Positions 16,531 to 24,595 of a DNA stretch of 64,000 nucleotides are shown here, in pieces. The position numbers and the translations under genes were made by a program. Numbering within the stretch: position 1 is the first letter of the stretch; each line of letters starts with the position of its first letter. The stretch is from contig DASYYZ010000047.1 of NCBI GenBank assembly GCA_035946735.1, positions 1 through 64,000 on the forward strand. Direction: 5' to 3'. The stretch comes from Gp13-AA77 sp035946735 (GTDB lineage: Bacteria > Acidobacteriota > Terriglobia > UBA7540). The notes under the pieces are model-generated. The model did no database searches and had not been told where the DNA came from. It worked only from the letters and a program-made list of their open reading frames with translations.

Positions 16531-17547
16531 GTGAAGCCTTCGGCCGTGATACCTGCGTGGTACAAGATTCTGCGCGGTGAGAGGCCCCTGCTCTCGATTG
16601 AAATTACACGTCGATGTCCCCTGCACTGTCCGGGCTGCTATGCCTATCAGCCGGAGCACCTGGGCGGGACGGTTACGCTCAATGAACTGGTCGACTTTCA
16701 GGGCGAAGCGCTTGTCCAAGGGGTCTTGGCGCTCGTGCGCCGGCATCGTCCTTTGCACGTCTCGATCGTGGGTGGCGAGCCGCTGGTGCGCTATCGCGAA
16801 TTGGATGTTCTTCTTCCTCAACTCGACCGGATGGGCGTGGAAGTTCAGCTTGTCACCAGTGCGGTTCGGCCTGTTCCGCTGGCCTGGAAGTCGATACCCA
16901 GTCTGCATCTGGTGGTTTCGATCGATGGCCTTCAACCCGAGCACGATGTTCGGCGCGCGCCGGCCACTTACGATCGCATTCTGAAGAATATCGCGGGACA
17001 CAGCCTCGTGGTGCATTGCACGGTGACGCGTCCCATGGTTGGCCGGGCCGGCTATTTCAGTGAATTTGCGGCTTTCTGGTCGGCGCGCGAGGAGATTCAG
17101 AAGATCTGGTTCAGTCTCTATACGCCGCAGGAAGGCGACCAGAGCGCGGAGCGGCTCAGGCCGGAAGACCGCCAGGTCGTGCTGCGCGAGCTTGCCGCCC
17201 TGCGCGCCCAGTTCCCGAAGGTGGAGTTGCCGGACCGCGTTCTGGACGGCTACCAGCGGCCGCCGGCTTCACCCGAGGAGTGCATTTTTTCCCGGACCAC
17301 CAACTGCGTTTCGGCCGACCTCAAAACTTCGATCAGCCCTTGCCAGTTTGGTGGCCGGCCCGTCTGTTCCGAGTGTGGGTGTGTGGCGTCGGCGGCGCTC
17401 GCCTCTGTAGGCAGATACAAATTGGGCGGCCTCGTGAAGGTCGCCGATATATTCTCCCGTTCGCAGAGCTTCGGCGATCGATTTGGCGGGCGAAGCCGCT
17501 CGGGAGATCCAGAGCCTCAGCCCGGCGAGGCTGCGAACAGAGTTTAA
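16531..17547 (+). CDS. Radical SAM protein with Cys-rich SPASM-like C-terminal region; probable 3' frameshift
   Basis: GTG 16531 is preferred because GGGAGG lies eight bases upstream; this gives 338 residues. The radical SAM cluster motif is ITRRCPLHCPGCYAY (CxxxCxxC, about residues 27-38), followed by the SAM-binding VSIVGGEPL. The C-terminal third has further cysteines (EECIFSRTTNCVSA, SISPCQFGG, PVCSECGC) consistent with an auxiliary FeS site. The annotated end is low-complexity (DRFGGRSRSGDPEPQPGE). Skipping one base near 17470 opens a better-looking frame to a stop at 17635 with helical sequence (AGEAAREIQSLSPARLRTEF), so I infer a one-base insertion or sequencing error. The substrate is unknown. 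The Cys-rich secreted protein starts 41 bp beyond the alternative stop. Confidence 0.78.
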   Translation: MKPSAVIPAWYKILRGERPLLSIEITRRCPLHCPGCYAYQPEHLGGTVTLNELVDFQGEALVQGVLALVRRHRPLHVSIVGGEPLVRYRELDVLLPQLDRMGVEVQLVTSAVRPVPLAWKSIPSLHLVVSIDGLQPEHDVRRAPATYDRILKNIAGHSLVVHCTVTRPMVGRAGYFSEFAAFWSAREEIQKIWFSLYTPQEGDQSAERLRPEDRQVVLRELAALRAQFPKVELPDRVLDGYQRPPASPEECIFSRTTNCVSADLKTSISPCQFGGRPVCSECGCVASAALASVGRYKLGGLVKVADIFSRSQSFGDRFGGRSRSGDPEPQPGEAANRV

Positions 17548-17676
17548 GCAGTGGATCAAGGAAGGCAAGCAAGCTGCTGCTAGCCGAGACCCATCTGACG
17601 TGGCGACTCTTCTGGGCCATGGTGTATACTGCTGAGCTCAGGATCCGAAATCGAAATCTAACTCATAGGAGTATTC

Positions 17677-18705
17677 ATGAAGCTCAGGCTCCGTCTGTCT
17701 CATTACTGTCTCATGCTGATGCCGGTTCTTGCCGGCTTGCTTCTTAGTGCGCCCGCGGCTGCGGCCGGGACGCCGTTGCCGTTGGGAACAGCGACCGGTA
17801 CTAAGATTACCTGCCCGCCGGGTGGTGTAAAGGGAACGGTATGTTATAGTCTTCAGATCGCTTGCCCGCAAGAGAACATCGCAAACATCACGGCGACCCT
17901 GAAAGTCATCGAGCCCACTGGGACATCCATTGGCACGGTGACGTTCGCGGCCGGAGGCGGCGACACCAGCTTTTACGATACGATCTACACGTACGGCTCA
18001 ACGGCCGTACAGGACGTGGTTTCGGCAGGGTACATCGCAGTCGAAATCGAGTTCAATAACAACAGCAGCGGATGGCTGACGGGTCCGGGCGGCCCTCTGA
18101 ACCTGGCGTGCCGCTACGCCACCGCCAATCAGTGGATCTACGACAATATCCATCAGGGCGGCAGCAGTCAACCGATCTGCGCCACGGGCAACAGTGCCGG
18201 CGGCGGAGCCATCGGGTACGCCCTGGCTCATTACGGCATGGGTTCGATCTTTGCCATGGTTGAACCCACCAGCGGTCCGGTGTTCTCCCGGGTGGACAAC
18301 GGCTGCATCTGTGATCAGCCCAAGATAGCGACACCCTGTGCTGAAGGCCTGCAAAGCGAGTGTTACGGGGTCACAACTGCAGAGCAATTTATCGATCCGA
18401 CGTACGCAACGGCATGGTGCTCCAGGTCGGTGAAAAGCCACAACAAGACCTATCAGACCACTTTTTTCAACGACAGTATCGATTCATCCACAGCCACCTA
18501 CACCTACACCACGACAGACGTGCACGTGATCTTCGGTGGCCAGGATCTGACCTCTGCGGTTCCGCAGGGAACCGATTGGGTGAACTTGATCACCACCCAG
18601 AAGACCATTGAGTGCGTGGCGGACGCGCCCCACGACCTTCCAAACGTGCTGGATGGCGCCCAGAAGGTCGCCAGCGACATGGAGACGTACTGCAAGCTGC
18701 GGTAG
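17677..18705 (+). CDS. Secreted Cys-rich alpha/beta-hydrolase-like protein
   Basis: This 342-residue protein has a signal peptide (MKLRLRLSHYCLMLMPVLAGLLLSAPAAAA) and GGAG upstream of its ATG. Twelve cysteines follow in the mature part, an even number consistent with disulfides. The central ICATGNSAGGGAIGYALAHYG looks like a nucleophile elbow (G-N-S-A-G-G), and GYIAVEIEFNNNSSGWL precedes it as in alpha/beta hydrolases. A candidate Asp lies in VIFGGQDLTSAVP and a His in ADAPHDLPNVLDG near the C-terminus, which would complete a triad. I infer an extracytoplasmic serine esterase or depolymerase of unknown substrate. It may be co-transcribed with the radical SAM gene. Confidence 0.7.
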   Translation: MKLRLRLSHYCLMLMPVLAGLLLSAPAAAAGTPLPLGTATGTKITCPPGGVKGTVCYSLQIACPQENIANITATLKVIEPTGTSIGTVTFAAGGGDTSFYDTIYTYGSTAVQDVVSAGYIAVEIEFNNNSSGWLTGPGGPLNLACRYATANQWIYDNIHQGGSSQPICATGNSAGGGAIGYALAHYGMGSIFAMVEPTSGPVFSRVDNGCICDQPKIATPCAEGLQSECYGVTTAEQFIDPTYATAWCSRSVKSHNKTYQTTFFNDSIDSSTATYTYTTTDVHVIFGGQDLTSAVPQGTDWVNLITTQKTIECVADAPHDLPNVLDGAQKVASDMETYCKLR

Positions 18706-18863
18706 CCGCTCTGTGAGCGCCAAAAGAAAAGTGGCTCGTCGCCAAGAACAATGACTAGCGGGTAGCGGGTAGCCACGGTCAATGATTTTCTGACCGTGGG
18801 CTTCTACCATAGTGTCCTTAGGCTCGGTATCCCTCCGGCAAACGGACGTAATCAATCCGTATC

Positions 18864-18983
18864 GGGCCGCGGGTGAAGTCGAGGCAGGATCGGTTCGACG
18901 ATCTGGTGATGGCGACGTGGAAGAGCCCAAAGGCTAACCTTACCGGCCCGAACGCGCGCTCCAGCTCGCAAGAACAGCGTTGA
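18864..18983 (+). pseudogene. Remnant of a tyrosine recombinase C-terminus (copy A)
   Basis: The stretch reads VKSRQDRFDDLVMATWKS followed by a divergent tail and a TGA at 18981-18983. It is nearly identical to the C-terminal end of the recombinase fragment ending at 21530 (VKSRQDRLDDLVMATWKS). The DNA just upstream of the match (about 18828-18870) still resembles the region encoding the catalytic Tyr of the other copy but has indels and no intact motif. No start or active-site residues remain. It is a decayed copy, useful as a scar of a past integration or duplication. Confidence 0.7.
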
Positions 18984-18992
18984 ATCGTCACC

Positions 18993-20015
18993 CTACCTAA
19001 AACCGATCACCATCGAGTCCGGGCCCACCAGATGCTCGACGCGAGTTTCGCGGAAGCCCGCCTCCTTCATCCAATCCATGCAATCCGCGCCCGTATAGTC
19101 GAAGCCGCCCGGAGTTTCAATCAGCATGTTCAGGCTCATCATGAGACCGAAGGTGTTTTGCGAGCGATCGTCATCGATGACCGAATCGTAGACCACCACC
19201 GCGCCGCCCGAAGAGACGGCTTCATAAGCCTTGCGCAGCAGCATCTTCTTTTCCTCGAGATTCCAGTCGTGCAGGATATGCCCCAGGGTGATCACGTCGG
19301 TGTTCGGCAGCGGGTCATTGAAAAAGTTCCCGGCAAGAAATTGCAAGCGCCCATTGAGGCCGTGCTGTTCTACGTAGTCCTCGAAAACAGGCCCAACTTC
19401 GGCTAGATCAAACCCAATCCCGCTTAGGTGCGGATTCGCGAGAGCAATTTGCACAGCAAGATCACCCTGTGCCGTGCCCACGTCGGCAAAGCTCCGGTAC
19501 TGGCCCCAGGAAACCCTTTGCGCGATAGCGAGGTTGGCTCCTCGGCTGATCCCGGTCATGGCCGCCAGGAATACCTTCAGCCTGGCCGGGTCGGCGTAGA
19601 GCGCCTCAAACGGCGACGTGCCCTCCGCCCCGTCTTTGGCCTCGTTCTGCTGCTTCCCGGTGCGGAGCGCCTCCGTGAGATGGTTCCAATGCCCGTACAG
19701 GCGTTGGTTTGCCATTTCGAGGATACCGCCGAGATAGCTGGGCTTGTGCTTGTCGAGGTAAAAATCGGTGGCTGGCGTGTTGGCATATTTCCCGTCCACC
19801 CTGCGCAAGAATCCGAGCGCGGTCAGAGTATCGAGAAAATCCCGCGCCGATCGCGGATGCAGTCCCAGCCGACCGCGCAACGTCTCCAGATCCTCCGGTT
19901 TCTTCGACAGCTCAGTGAAGACTTCCATCTCCACAGCACTCAACAGCGTTTTGGAAGCCCAGAAGCCGAGGCCAACTTGCATAATGTTCTCTGGGCCCGG
20001 CACATTCGTAGTCAT
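18993..20015 (-). CDS. SAM-dependent O-methyltransferase (methyltransferase_2/ASMT-like)
   Basis: The protein has 340 residues in the two-part layout of small-molecule O-methyltransferases: an N-terminal winged-helix dimerisation domain (LGFWASKTLLSAVEMEVFTEL, LGLHPRSARDFLDTLTALGFL) and a C-terminal Rossmann domain. The SAM motif is FADVGTAQGDLAVQIA, a variant of DxGxGxG, and the catalytic-base His is in ITLGHILHDWNLEEKKMLL. Such enzymes methylate hydroxyls of aromatic or polyketide-like products. No biosynthetic cluster is adjacent, so the acceptor is unknown. AAGGAG lies upstream of the ATG. With the next gene it sits between two recombinase remnants. Confidence 0.88.
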   Translation of the reverse strand: MTTNVPGPENIMQVGLGFWASKTLLSAVEMEVFTELSKKPEDLETLRGRLGLHPRSARDFLDTLTALGFLRRVDGKYANTPATDFYLDKHKPSYLGGILEMANQRLYGHWNHLTEALRTGKQQNEAKDGAEGTSPFEALYADPARLKVFLAAMTGISRGANLAIAQRVSWGQYRSFADVGTAQGDLAVQIALANPHLSGIGFDLAEVGPVFEDYVEQHGLNGRLQFLAGNFFNDPLPNTDVITLGHILHDWNLEEKKMLLRKAYEAVSSGGAVVVYDSVIDDDRSQNTFGLMMSLNMLIETPGGFDYTGADCMDWMKEAGFRETRVEHLVGPDSMVIGFR

Positions 20016-20185
20016 GATCTCTTCTCCTTGAAGATGGCTGTATGTTGACGCTGTGGTTTCCGGAATCCGGAAGCCGCCTGATCAATTGGGGAGGCACACT
20101 CGGCGCCGGAGTTCGGTGGCGGTCACGGGGCTTGCATGGCCATTCGCTATGCCCGGCCCAACCCGCCCGCTTGGTGAATCGCTTG

Positions 20186-20983
20186 TTATGAACCCGCGTT
20201 CGCTAGCAGGCTCTTCCAGCGCACCCAGGCGTCTGCCCGCGCCTTCCGGTTGGCGTCGCTGGCGTCGGGCGCTTCTCCGGCACGCATAAAACCATGGCCC
20301 GCGCCGTCGTAGGTGACGGGCTCAAAGGTCTTGCCCGCCGCTTTCATCTGCGCAGTCGTATCCGGAAGGGTGGCCCCGATACGCGCGTCGTTTCCAGCAT
20401 AGAAGCCATACACCGGGACCTTAATCCGTGCCATCGCATCTTTATCTGGCGGTGGCCCGTAAAACACAAACGCAGCCGTGAGATCCTCTCGGTTGGTCGC
20501 GAAGCGAAAGCTTTGACCTCCACCCCAACAGAAGCCCGCCACCATGAGCTTGCCGTTCGACGCGGGCAGCTTGAGCGCGTAGTTCGCGACGGCATTCAAG
20601 TCGGCGGTGATTTGGTCAGGATTGAGGTGGCTTACCGCTTCCGTCACTTTGTTTGGATCAATATCTGAAGTTCGACCGCCGTTCGGACCCATACCGGAGA
20701 GCAGATCGGGAGCCACTGCGATATACCCGGCTTCCGCCACTTGATCGGCCAGATCCTGGGCCCAATCGCTGAGGCCGAAAATCTCGTGAATCACCAGCAC
20801 GACTGGAGTCTTGTTCTTGGACTGCGGATAGACCACGAAACTCTCCACCGAGCGGCCATCATGCTTCACGGTGACCCACTCTTGGTGCCGGGGCGACTTG
20901 GAAAGCTGAGCGCGCGCCCAATCCTGCCCGTGCAGATGGGGCACGAACACCAAAAGCACGAAGATCATTAAGCTACGTTTCAT
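20186..20983 (-). CDS. Secreted dienelactone hydrolase-family protein
   Basis: This 265-residue protein starts with a signal peptide (MKRSLMIFVLLVFVPHLHG) and contains the dienelactone hydrolase fold: VVLVIHEIFGLSDWAQDLAD, the Cys nucleophile in MVAGFCWGGGQSFRF (about 149-163), an Asp in YGFYAGNDARIGATLP and a His in GAGHGFMRAGEAPDASDAN. The Cys-Asp-His triad is complete. Known members hydrolyse dienelactone in chlorocatechol breakdown or act as general carboxylesterases. Export and the lack of catechol genes favour a general esterase role, which is inference. It is transcribed towards the end of the DNA between the recombinase remnants. Confidence 0.88.
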   Translation of the reverse strand: MKRSLMIFVLLVFVPHLHGQDWARAQLSKSPRHQEWVTVKHDGRSVESFVVYPQSKNKTPVVLVIHEIFGLSDWAQDLADQVAEAGYIAVAPDLLSGMGPNGGRTSDIDPNKVTEAVSHLNPDQITADLNAVANYALKLPASNGKLMVAGFCWGGGQSFRFATNREDLTAAFVFYGPPPDKDAMARIKVPVYGFYAGNDARIGATLPDTTAQMKAAGKTFEPVTYDGAGHGFMRAGEAPDASDANRKARADAWVRWKSLLANAGS

Positions 20984-21152
20984 TCATCCCTCCGCCGATC
21001 AAGGCCCGGCCCGCAGCGCTCGACTATCAGCGCGAAAGCGGTATCGATGCTATACGCAGTGGTGGTCAGGGCGCAAGCTTGACTGTGATCGACGGTTGGG
21101 GTGACCACTTCGGGGAAAGTCGGGCTTCCGGATTTGCCCAAATTCCGGGGAC

Positions 21153-21530
21153 ATGGCAGTCGGCGCCGATGTTTCGGTGGCAATGCCACCCGACGTGGCG
21201 GATGAACTGCTCGCGGTGGCGAACGGCAATCCGAAATACGTGTGTTGGAACCACACTGGTGGCCAGCCGGAAACGGCCGCGAAGAACTGGAGCGGTGAGC
21301 TGAGGCAGGTTTTTGTTGAGGCGGGGCTCCCGAACGGCCACTCGCACCAGTTGCGGGACACGGCCGCCGTCGAATGGCTCCAGGCGGGGATTCCGTTGGA
21401 GGAGGTTTCGAAGCTCCTCGGGCACGCTTCCATCCGGACTACGGAGAAGCATTACGCACCGTGGGTGAAGTCGAGGCAGGATCGGCTGGATGACCTCGTT
21501 ATGGCGACTTGGAAGAGCCAAAAGACTTAG
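21153..21530 (+). pseudogene. 5'-truncated tyrosine recombinase (copy B)
   Basis: This fragment encodes the C-terminal catalytic part of a phage-type tyrosine recombinase. The second-Arg box is HSHQLRDTAAVEWLQAGIPL, followed by LEEVSKLLGHASIRTTEKHY, which supplies the LGH histidine and the tyrosine nucleophile. The N-terminal SAM-like domain and the first catalytic Arg are missing, and sequence before 21153 has no continuation in frame, so the gene is 5' truncated and inactive. Its final 20 residues match copy A at 18864-18983. The tail is followed by no att-like repeat that I can define. Confidence 0.8.
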
Positions 21531-21631
21531 TCTGTTGGGCAGTTTCCGAGTGCCCTTCACTCGGGCGAAACTTCGGAATGACAAGGGAGGGCTCAATCGC
21601 ATAAATGGCGGTGCAAGCCAACAGGCGCAAC

Positions 21632-24235
21632 CTATTGCAGCCTGGCGTACTCCGCCTTGGCCTGCCTCAGGATAGGGATATCGGGGTCGGCATCCTTCCA
21701 GACTGCGAGGAAGTCCTGGTAGGCGATGCGCGCCTTGGCAAGCGCGTCGGACGGTAGCGGCGACCTTACGCCCCCATTTTCGTTGTGGCTGGCTGACCCC
21801 GTCTCTTGCCGGGATAAACCCGCCTCTACGGCATAGGCGCGACCCAGGCCCAAATGGGCCAGCGCACCGATCGGCTGGTTCACCACGAGGCCGGGGTGAT
21901 CGAGAACCTTCTGGAACTCGGCGGCTGCCTCGGGGCCGTGACCCGCTGCCAAGTAGGCCTGCGCGCGCAGAAAGACGGTGTACGGGCAGAAATTCACTCT
22001 CACTGGGAGCATTCCCAGCTCGTACGGAGTTGCGCTGAGCGCCTGGATCGCTAGACGGGCGTCGGCGGGGCCGGCGCTCTTGCCGAGAGCAGCGGCTGCA
22101 TAGAGCATGGGCAGAGATTCGGCCTGCACGACGGTGTCTTTCGGGAATCGCTTGTTGAGATCGGTGGCAAAGTGCATGGTCTGTGCGGAATCGCCCGCCA
22201 GCCCCAGGGCTATGGCCGACATCGCCTCCACCTCTTTGCCATTTGAGAGTGCGAGCGCAGCCAGAGCTTGCTCTTCTGCCAAGCTCCGATTGCCCACGAG
22301 CGCTTCGCGTGCGGCAGCCTCCACCCGATACTCGGCCGCCGCTTCTTTATCACCGCTCTTCATGGCCGAATCCGCCGCACGCCGGCTCAACTGTCGCGCC
22401 TCCGCAAACCGTCCGGCGTAGGAGGCGGTGTCCGATTCATAATAGAAGAGCAGCTCTTCGTATCCCGGCTTGCCTGCGAGACCGGCGGCCTCCTGCTCCA
22501 TACCGGCCATATCGTGCTGCAGGAAATCGACGAGGTACAGAGACATGTGAAGCAGCGGCGAGTCGAGCTTGTGAGCCTGTGCCTCTTCGATCGTGGCTTT
22601 GACCTCATCCAGGCGGCCAAGGTTCAGGTAGCAAGTGGCGAGATTTGCATACAGAACCCCGCTTTTTGGCTCCAGTTCAACGGCCCTTCGCACCGCGGCA
22701 AGGGCCTTGTCGTGTTCGCCCAGAGCAACGTAGATGGCCACAAGGTCGTCCAGGGGAACCCAGGAGCGCGGGTACTCCTGAGCGTTCGATTCATTGATCC
22801 GCCTTGCCGCCTCGAAGTCCCCGGTAACCCACAACTGGTAAGCTGATTCGACAGCGAGTTCTTCCGGCCTGCTGAGCCGATCGCGTAGCTCGTAGGCTTT
22901 GCGCATGGCTTCAGCGCGGCGTGTCTCTTCGTCCAAATTGCCATAGGCGACTGCCAGGACCGACCACGCCATGGCGAAGTTCGGGTCCAGAGTTACCGCG
23001 CGTTGAAGCAAGGGGATGGCGGCAGCCCAATCTGCCCTTATGTCCTCCGCCTGAAGGCCGAGATTGTAGGCTTGCAGCGCTTCGAGCGAGGGCGTAGTGG
23101 CATCATTGGGCGAAACGTCATATTTCTCGACGGAGGCCAGCGACTCGCCCAGTTTCCGGCGCATCTTCGTGGCCGCCTTACCGAGCGCCACGAGCACCTG
23201 TTCCCTGCCGTTGGCTGTCTCCCGCTGGCTGGCTAACAGCTCTCCATTTCGGCAGTTTATCGCCTCAAGACCGACGACGTATTGGCTGCCGTGACCGGCA
23301 ATCGAGCCTTCGATAGTAGCCGCGCTAGCCGTTCGCTGGCAGACCTCCCGCCCCAACTGCCGGGTGAGGCGTACGTCCTTACGTTGTCCCATTAAGGCGA
23401 GCGTCTGGGCGACGCGGGTATCGGGCAGCAGGTTTAAGAATGGCGACTGTTCGAGTTGTGCGGAAAGCCCCTGGCGCAGCGTGCCATCGAAGACAGAATC
23501 GCCGGTGGTGTTGGTGAAGTCAGCGAGCACGACGGTATCTTTGTCGGTAAGCTTCGGAAAGGAGCGCGACTGGATGTAATAGTAAGTCACGGCTGCCGCC
23601 GCAAGCACCACGACGGCCACTAGTGCCAGGGCCCACCAGCGCCGCACTGTGGCACGGGCATCTTGCCCATGGTGCAGCGCCTCGGCCCCGGCGCGCGAAG
23701 GCATCTCAATCACACCGGCACCCACCGGAGTGGCCTGTACAACTTCCAGGTGTCTAGCGGGAGGCGACCCCGAAGCTGGAGGCAACTCGGCCCGCTCGGA
23801 CTCAAGAGACCGCACGGCGCTCATCTGCCTCGCGACCGGCGGAACCTCATCAGGGGTCAGCCCTGCGGCCGTGCGACTCGGCACTGGCTCTCGGCTGGTT
23901 TCCTTGGTAAGCTCCGTGACCTCGGCCACGAATCGATAGCCGCGCTTGGGTATGGTTTCGATGAACTCCCGCCCATTAGGCGCTTCGCCCAAAGCCTTTC
24001 TCAGCAATGAGACGTGCTTCGTGAGGTTGCCCTCTTCGACGAAGGTACGGGGCCAGAGCTGCTCCATCAGGTCGTCTTTATCCACCAAGTGTCCGGCGTT
24101 CTCAACCAGGATGAGCAGGGCTTCGAAGGCCTTGGGCGCGACCGGTACCAGCCTGCCGTCCCGAAGCAGCGTCCGCTCCTCGGGCTCCAGGCGAAAGGGG
24201 CCGAAGGTGTAGAAGTGCTCTTTTTCCAAGCGCAT
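21632..24235 (-). CDS. Winged-helix DNA-binding / transmembrane / TPR regulator (CadC-like architecture)
   Basis: The product is 867 residues. An OmpR/PhoB-type winged helix occupies about 8-105 (FGPFRLEPEERTLLRDGRLV, LWPRTFVEEGNLTKHVSLLR, IETIPKRGYRF). A Pro/Ser-rich linker follows, then one transmembrane helix at about 199-218, then a periplasmic half with a TolB-N-like domain (VVLADFTNTTGDSVFDGTLR) and many TPR units (for example LEALQAYNLGLQAEDI, LAVAYGNLDEETRRAEAM, LYANLATCYLNLGRLDEV). It is probably a one-component membrane regulator that binds DNA from the inner membrane, like CadC/ToxR. The linker contains a repeat-derived peptide at 188-196. It is divergent from the GloVer genes, possible targets by inference. 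Confidence 0.88.
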   Translation of the reverse strand: MRLEKEHFYTFGPFRLEPEERTLLRDGRLVPVAPKAFEALLILVENAGHLVDKDDLMEQLWPRTFVEEGNLTKHVSLLRKALGEAPNGREFIETIPKRGYRFVAEVTELTKETSREPVPSRTAAGLTPDEVPPVARQMSAVRSLESERAELPPASGSPPARHLEVVQATPVGAGVIEMPSRAGAEALHHGQDARATVRRWWALALVAVVVLAAAAVTYYYIQSRSFPKLTDKDTVVLADFTNTTGDSVFDGTLRQGLSAQLEQSPFLNLLPDTRVAQTLALMGQRKDVRLTRQLGREVCQRTASAATIEGSIAGHGSQYVVGLEAINCRNGELLASQRETANGREQVLVALGKAATKMRRKLGESLASVEKYDVSPNDATTPSLEALQAYNLGLQAEDIRADWAAAIPLLQRAVTLDPNFAMAWSVLAVAYGNLDEETRRAEAMRKAYELRDRLSRPEELAVESAYQLWVTGDFEAARRINESNAQEYPRSWVPLDDLVAIYVALGEHDKALAAVRRAVELEPKSGVLYANLATCYLNLGRLDEVKATIEEAQAHKLDSPLLHMSLYLVDFLQHDMAGMEQEAAGLAGKPGYEELLFYYESDTASYAGRFAEARQLSRRAADSAMKSGDKEAAAEYRVEAAAREALVGNRSLAEEQALAALALSNGKEVEAMSAIALGLAGDSAQTMHFATDLNKRFPKDTVVQAESLPMLYAAAALGKSAGPADARLAIQALSATPYELGMLPVRVNFCPYTVFLRAQAYLAAGHGPEAAAEFQKVLDHPGLVVNQPIGALAHLGLGRAYAVEAGLSRQETGSASHNENGGVRSPLPSDALAKARIAYQDFLAVWKDADPDIPILRQAKAEYARLQ
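23649..23675. repeat. Palindromic GGCACGGGCATCTTGCCCA repeat inside a coding region
   Basis: The hairpin GGGCA-TCT-TGCCC (23656-23668) with flanking GGCAC and GGTGC lies in frame in the winged-helix/TPR gene and encodes the peptide HHGQDARAT just before the transmembrane helix. From memory, this hairpin and peptide recur in many unrelated proteins of soil Acidobacteria and Verrucomicrobia, which points to a mobile short palindrome rather than a protein motif. That recollection needs a search. Confidence 0.55.
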
Positions 24236-24253
24236 AAACGGCTGGAAGAATAT

Positions 24254-24275
24254 ATTCAGAAATTATTCAGAATTT
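24254..24275. promoter_or_regulatory. Two 11-bp direct repeats upstream of the winged-helix/TPR gene (candidate operator)
   Basis: ATTCAGAAATT (24254-24264) is followed directly by ATTCAGAATTT (24265-24275), 10 of 11 positions identical. They start 19 bp upstream of the ATG of the divergent regulator gene, in an AT-rich stretch that contrasts with the GC-rich genome. Tandem repeats at 11-bp spacing are the usual binding pattern of OmpR/PhoB-type winged helices, and the neighbouring gene encodes that domain. Autoregulation is inference. Confidence 0.4.
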
Positions 24276-24412
24276 CGGAAGGACTTCTCAGCCGTATTGG
24301 GCCAGCTTCAATGCGAACAGAGAAGGGCGTCGGCCTGAAGTCCACCCAAACCGGGGCGATTCTAATCCAGGTTGACTGTCCAAATCAAGGTCTTTGGCTG
24401 CGCGTGACTTTT

Positions 24413-24519
24413 GAAGTGTGGTAGCTTGCTACCGCTTTCGATTCGCGAGCTCGCTCGCGGCATGGCACCTGCGGCCAGCAGGCTGGCCTGACGAAAGCAG
24501 CACCAAGGTGCCGCACTCC
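24413..24519. repeat. 107-bp palindromic element with about 28-bp terminal inverted repeats
   Basis: The left end (24413-24440) and the reverse complement of the right end (24492-24519) match at about 20 of 28 positions, including the shared CTTTCG core. Inside are further perfect hairpins: GGTAGC-TT-GCTACC in the left arm, GCGAGC..GCTCGC, and GGCCAGCAGGCTGGCC in the centre. It is a nested REP/MITE-like structure in the intergenic space between the TPR regulator and the GloVer gene. It carries no coding frame. Confidence 0.6.
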
Positions 24520-24595
24520 AACGAGGCTCCTGAACGCTGAGCCCCGAGCGGCCGAGTGTACAGCATGGTAGGAAAGACCAAACAAGGAGGAGGAG

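Noticed and set aside
18993..20983. O-methyltransferase and hydrolase as part of a natural-product gene cluster
   Set aside because: No synthase, transporter or further tailoring gene is nearby, so a cluster is not supported.
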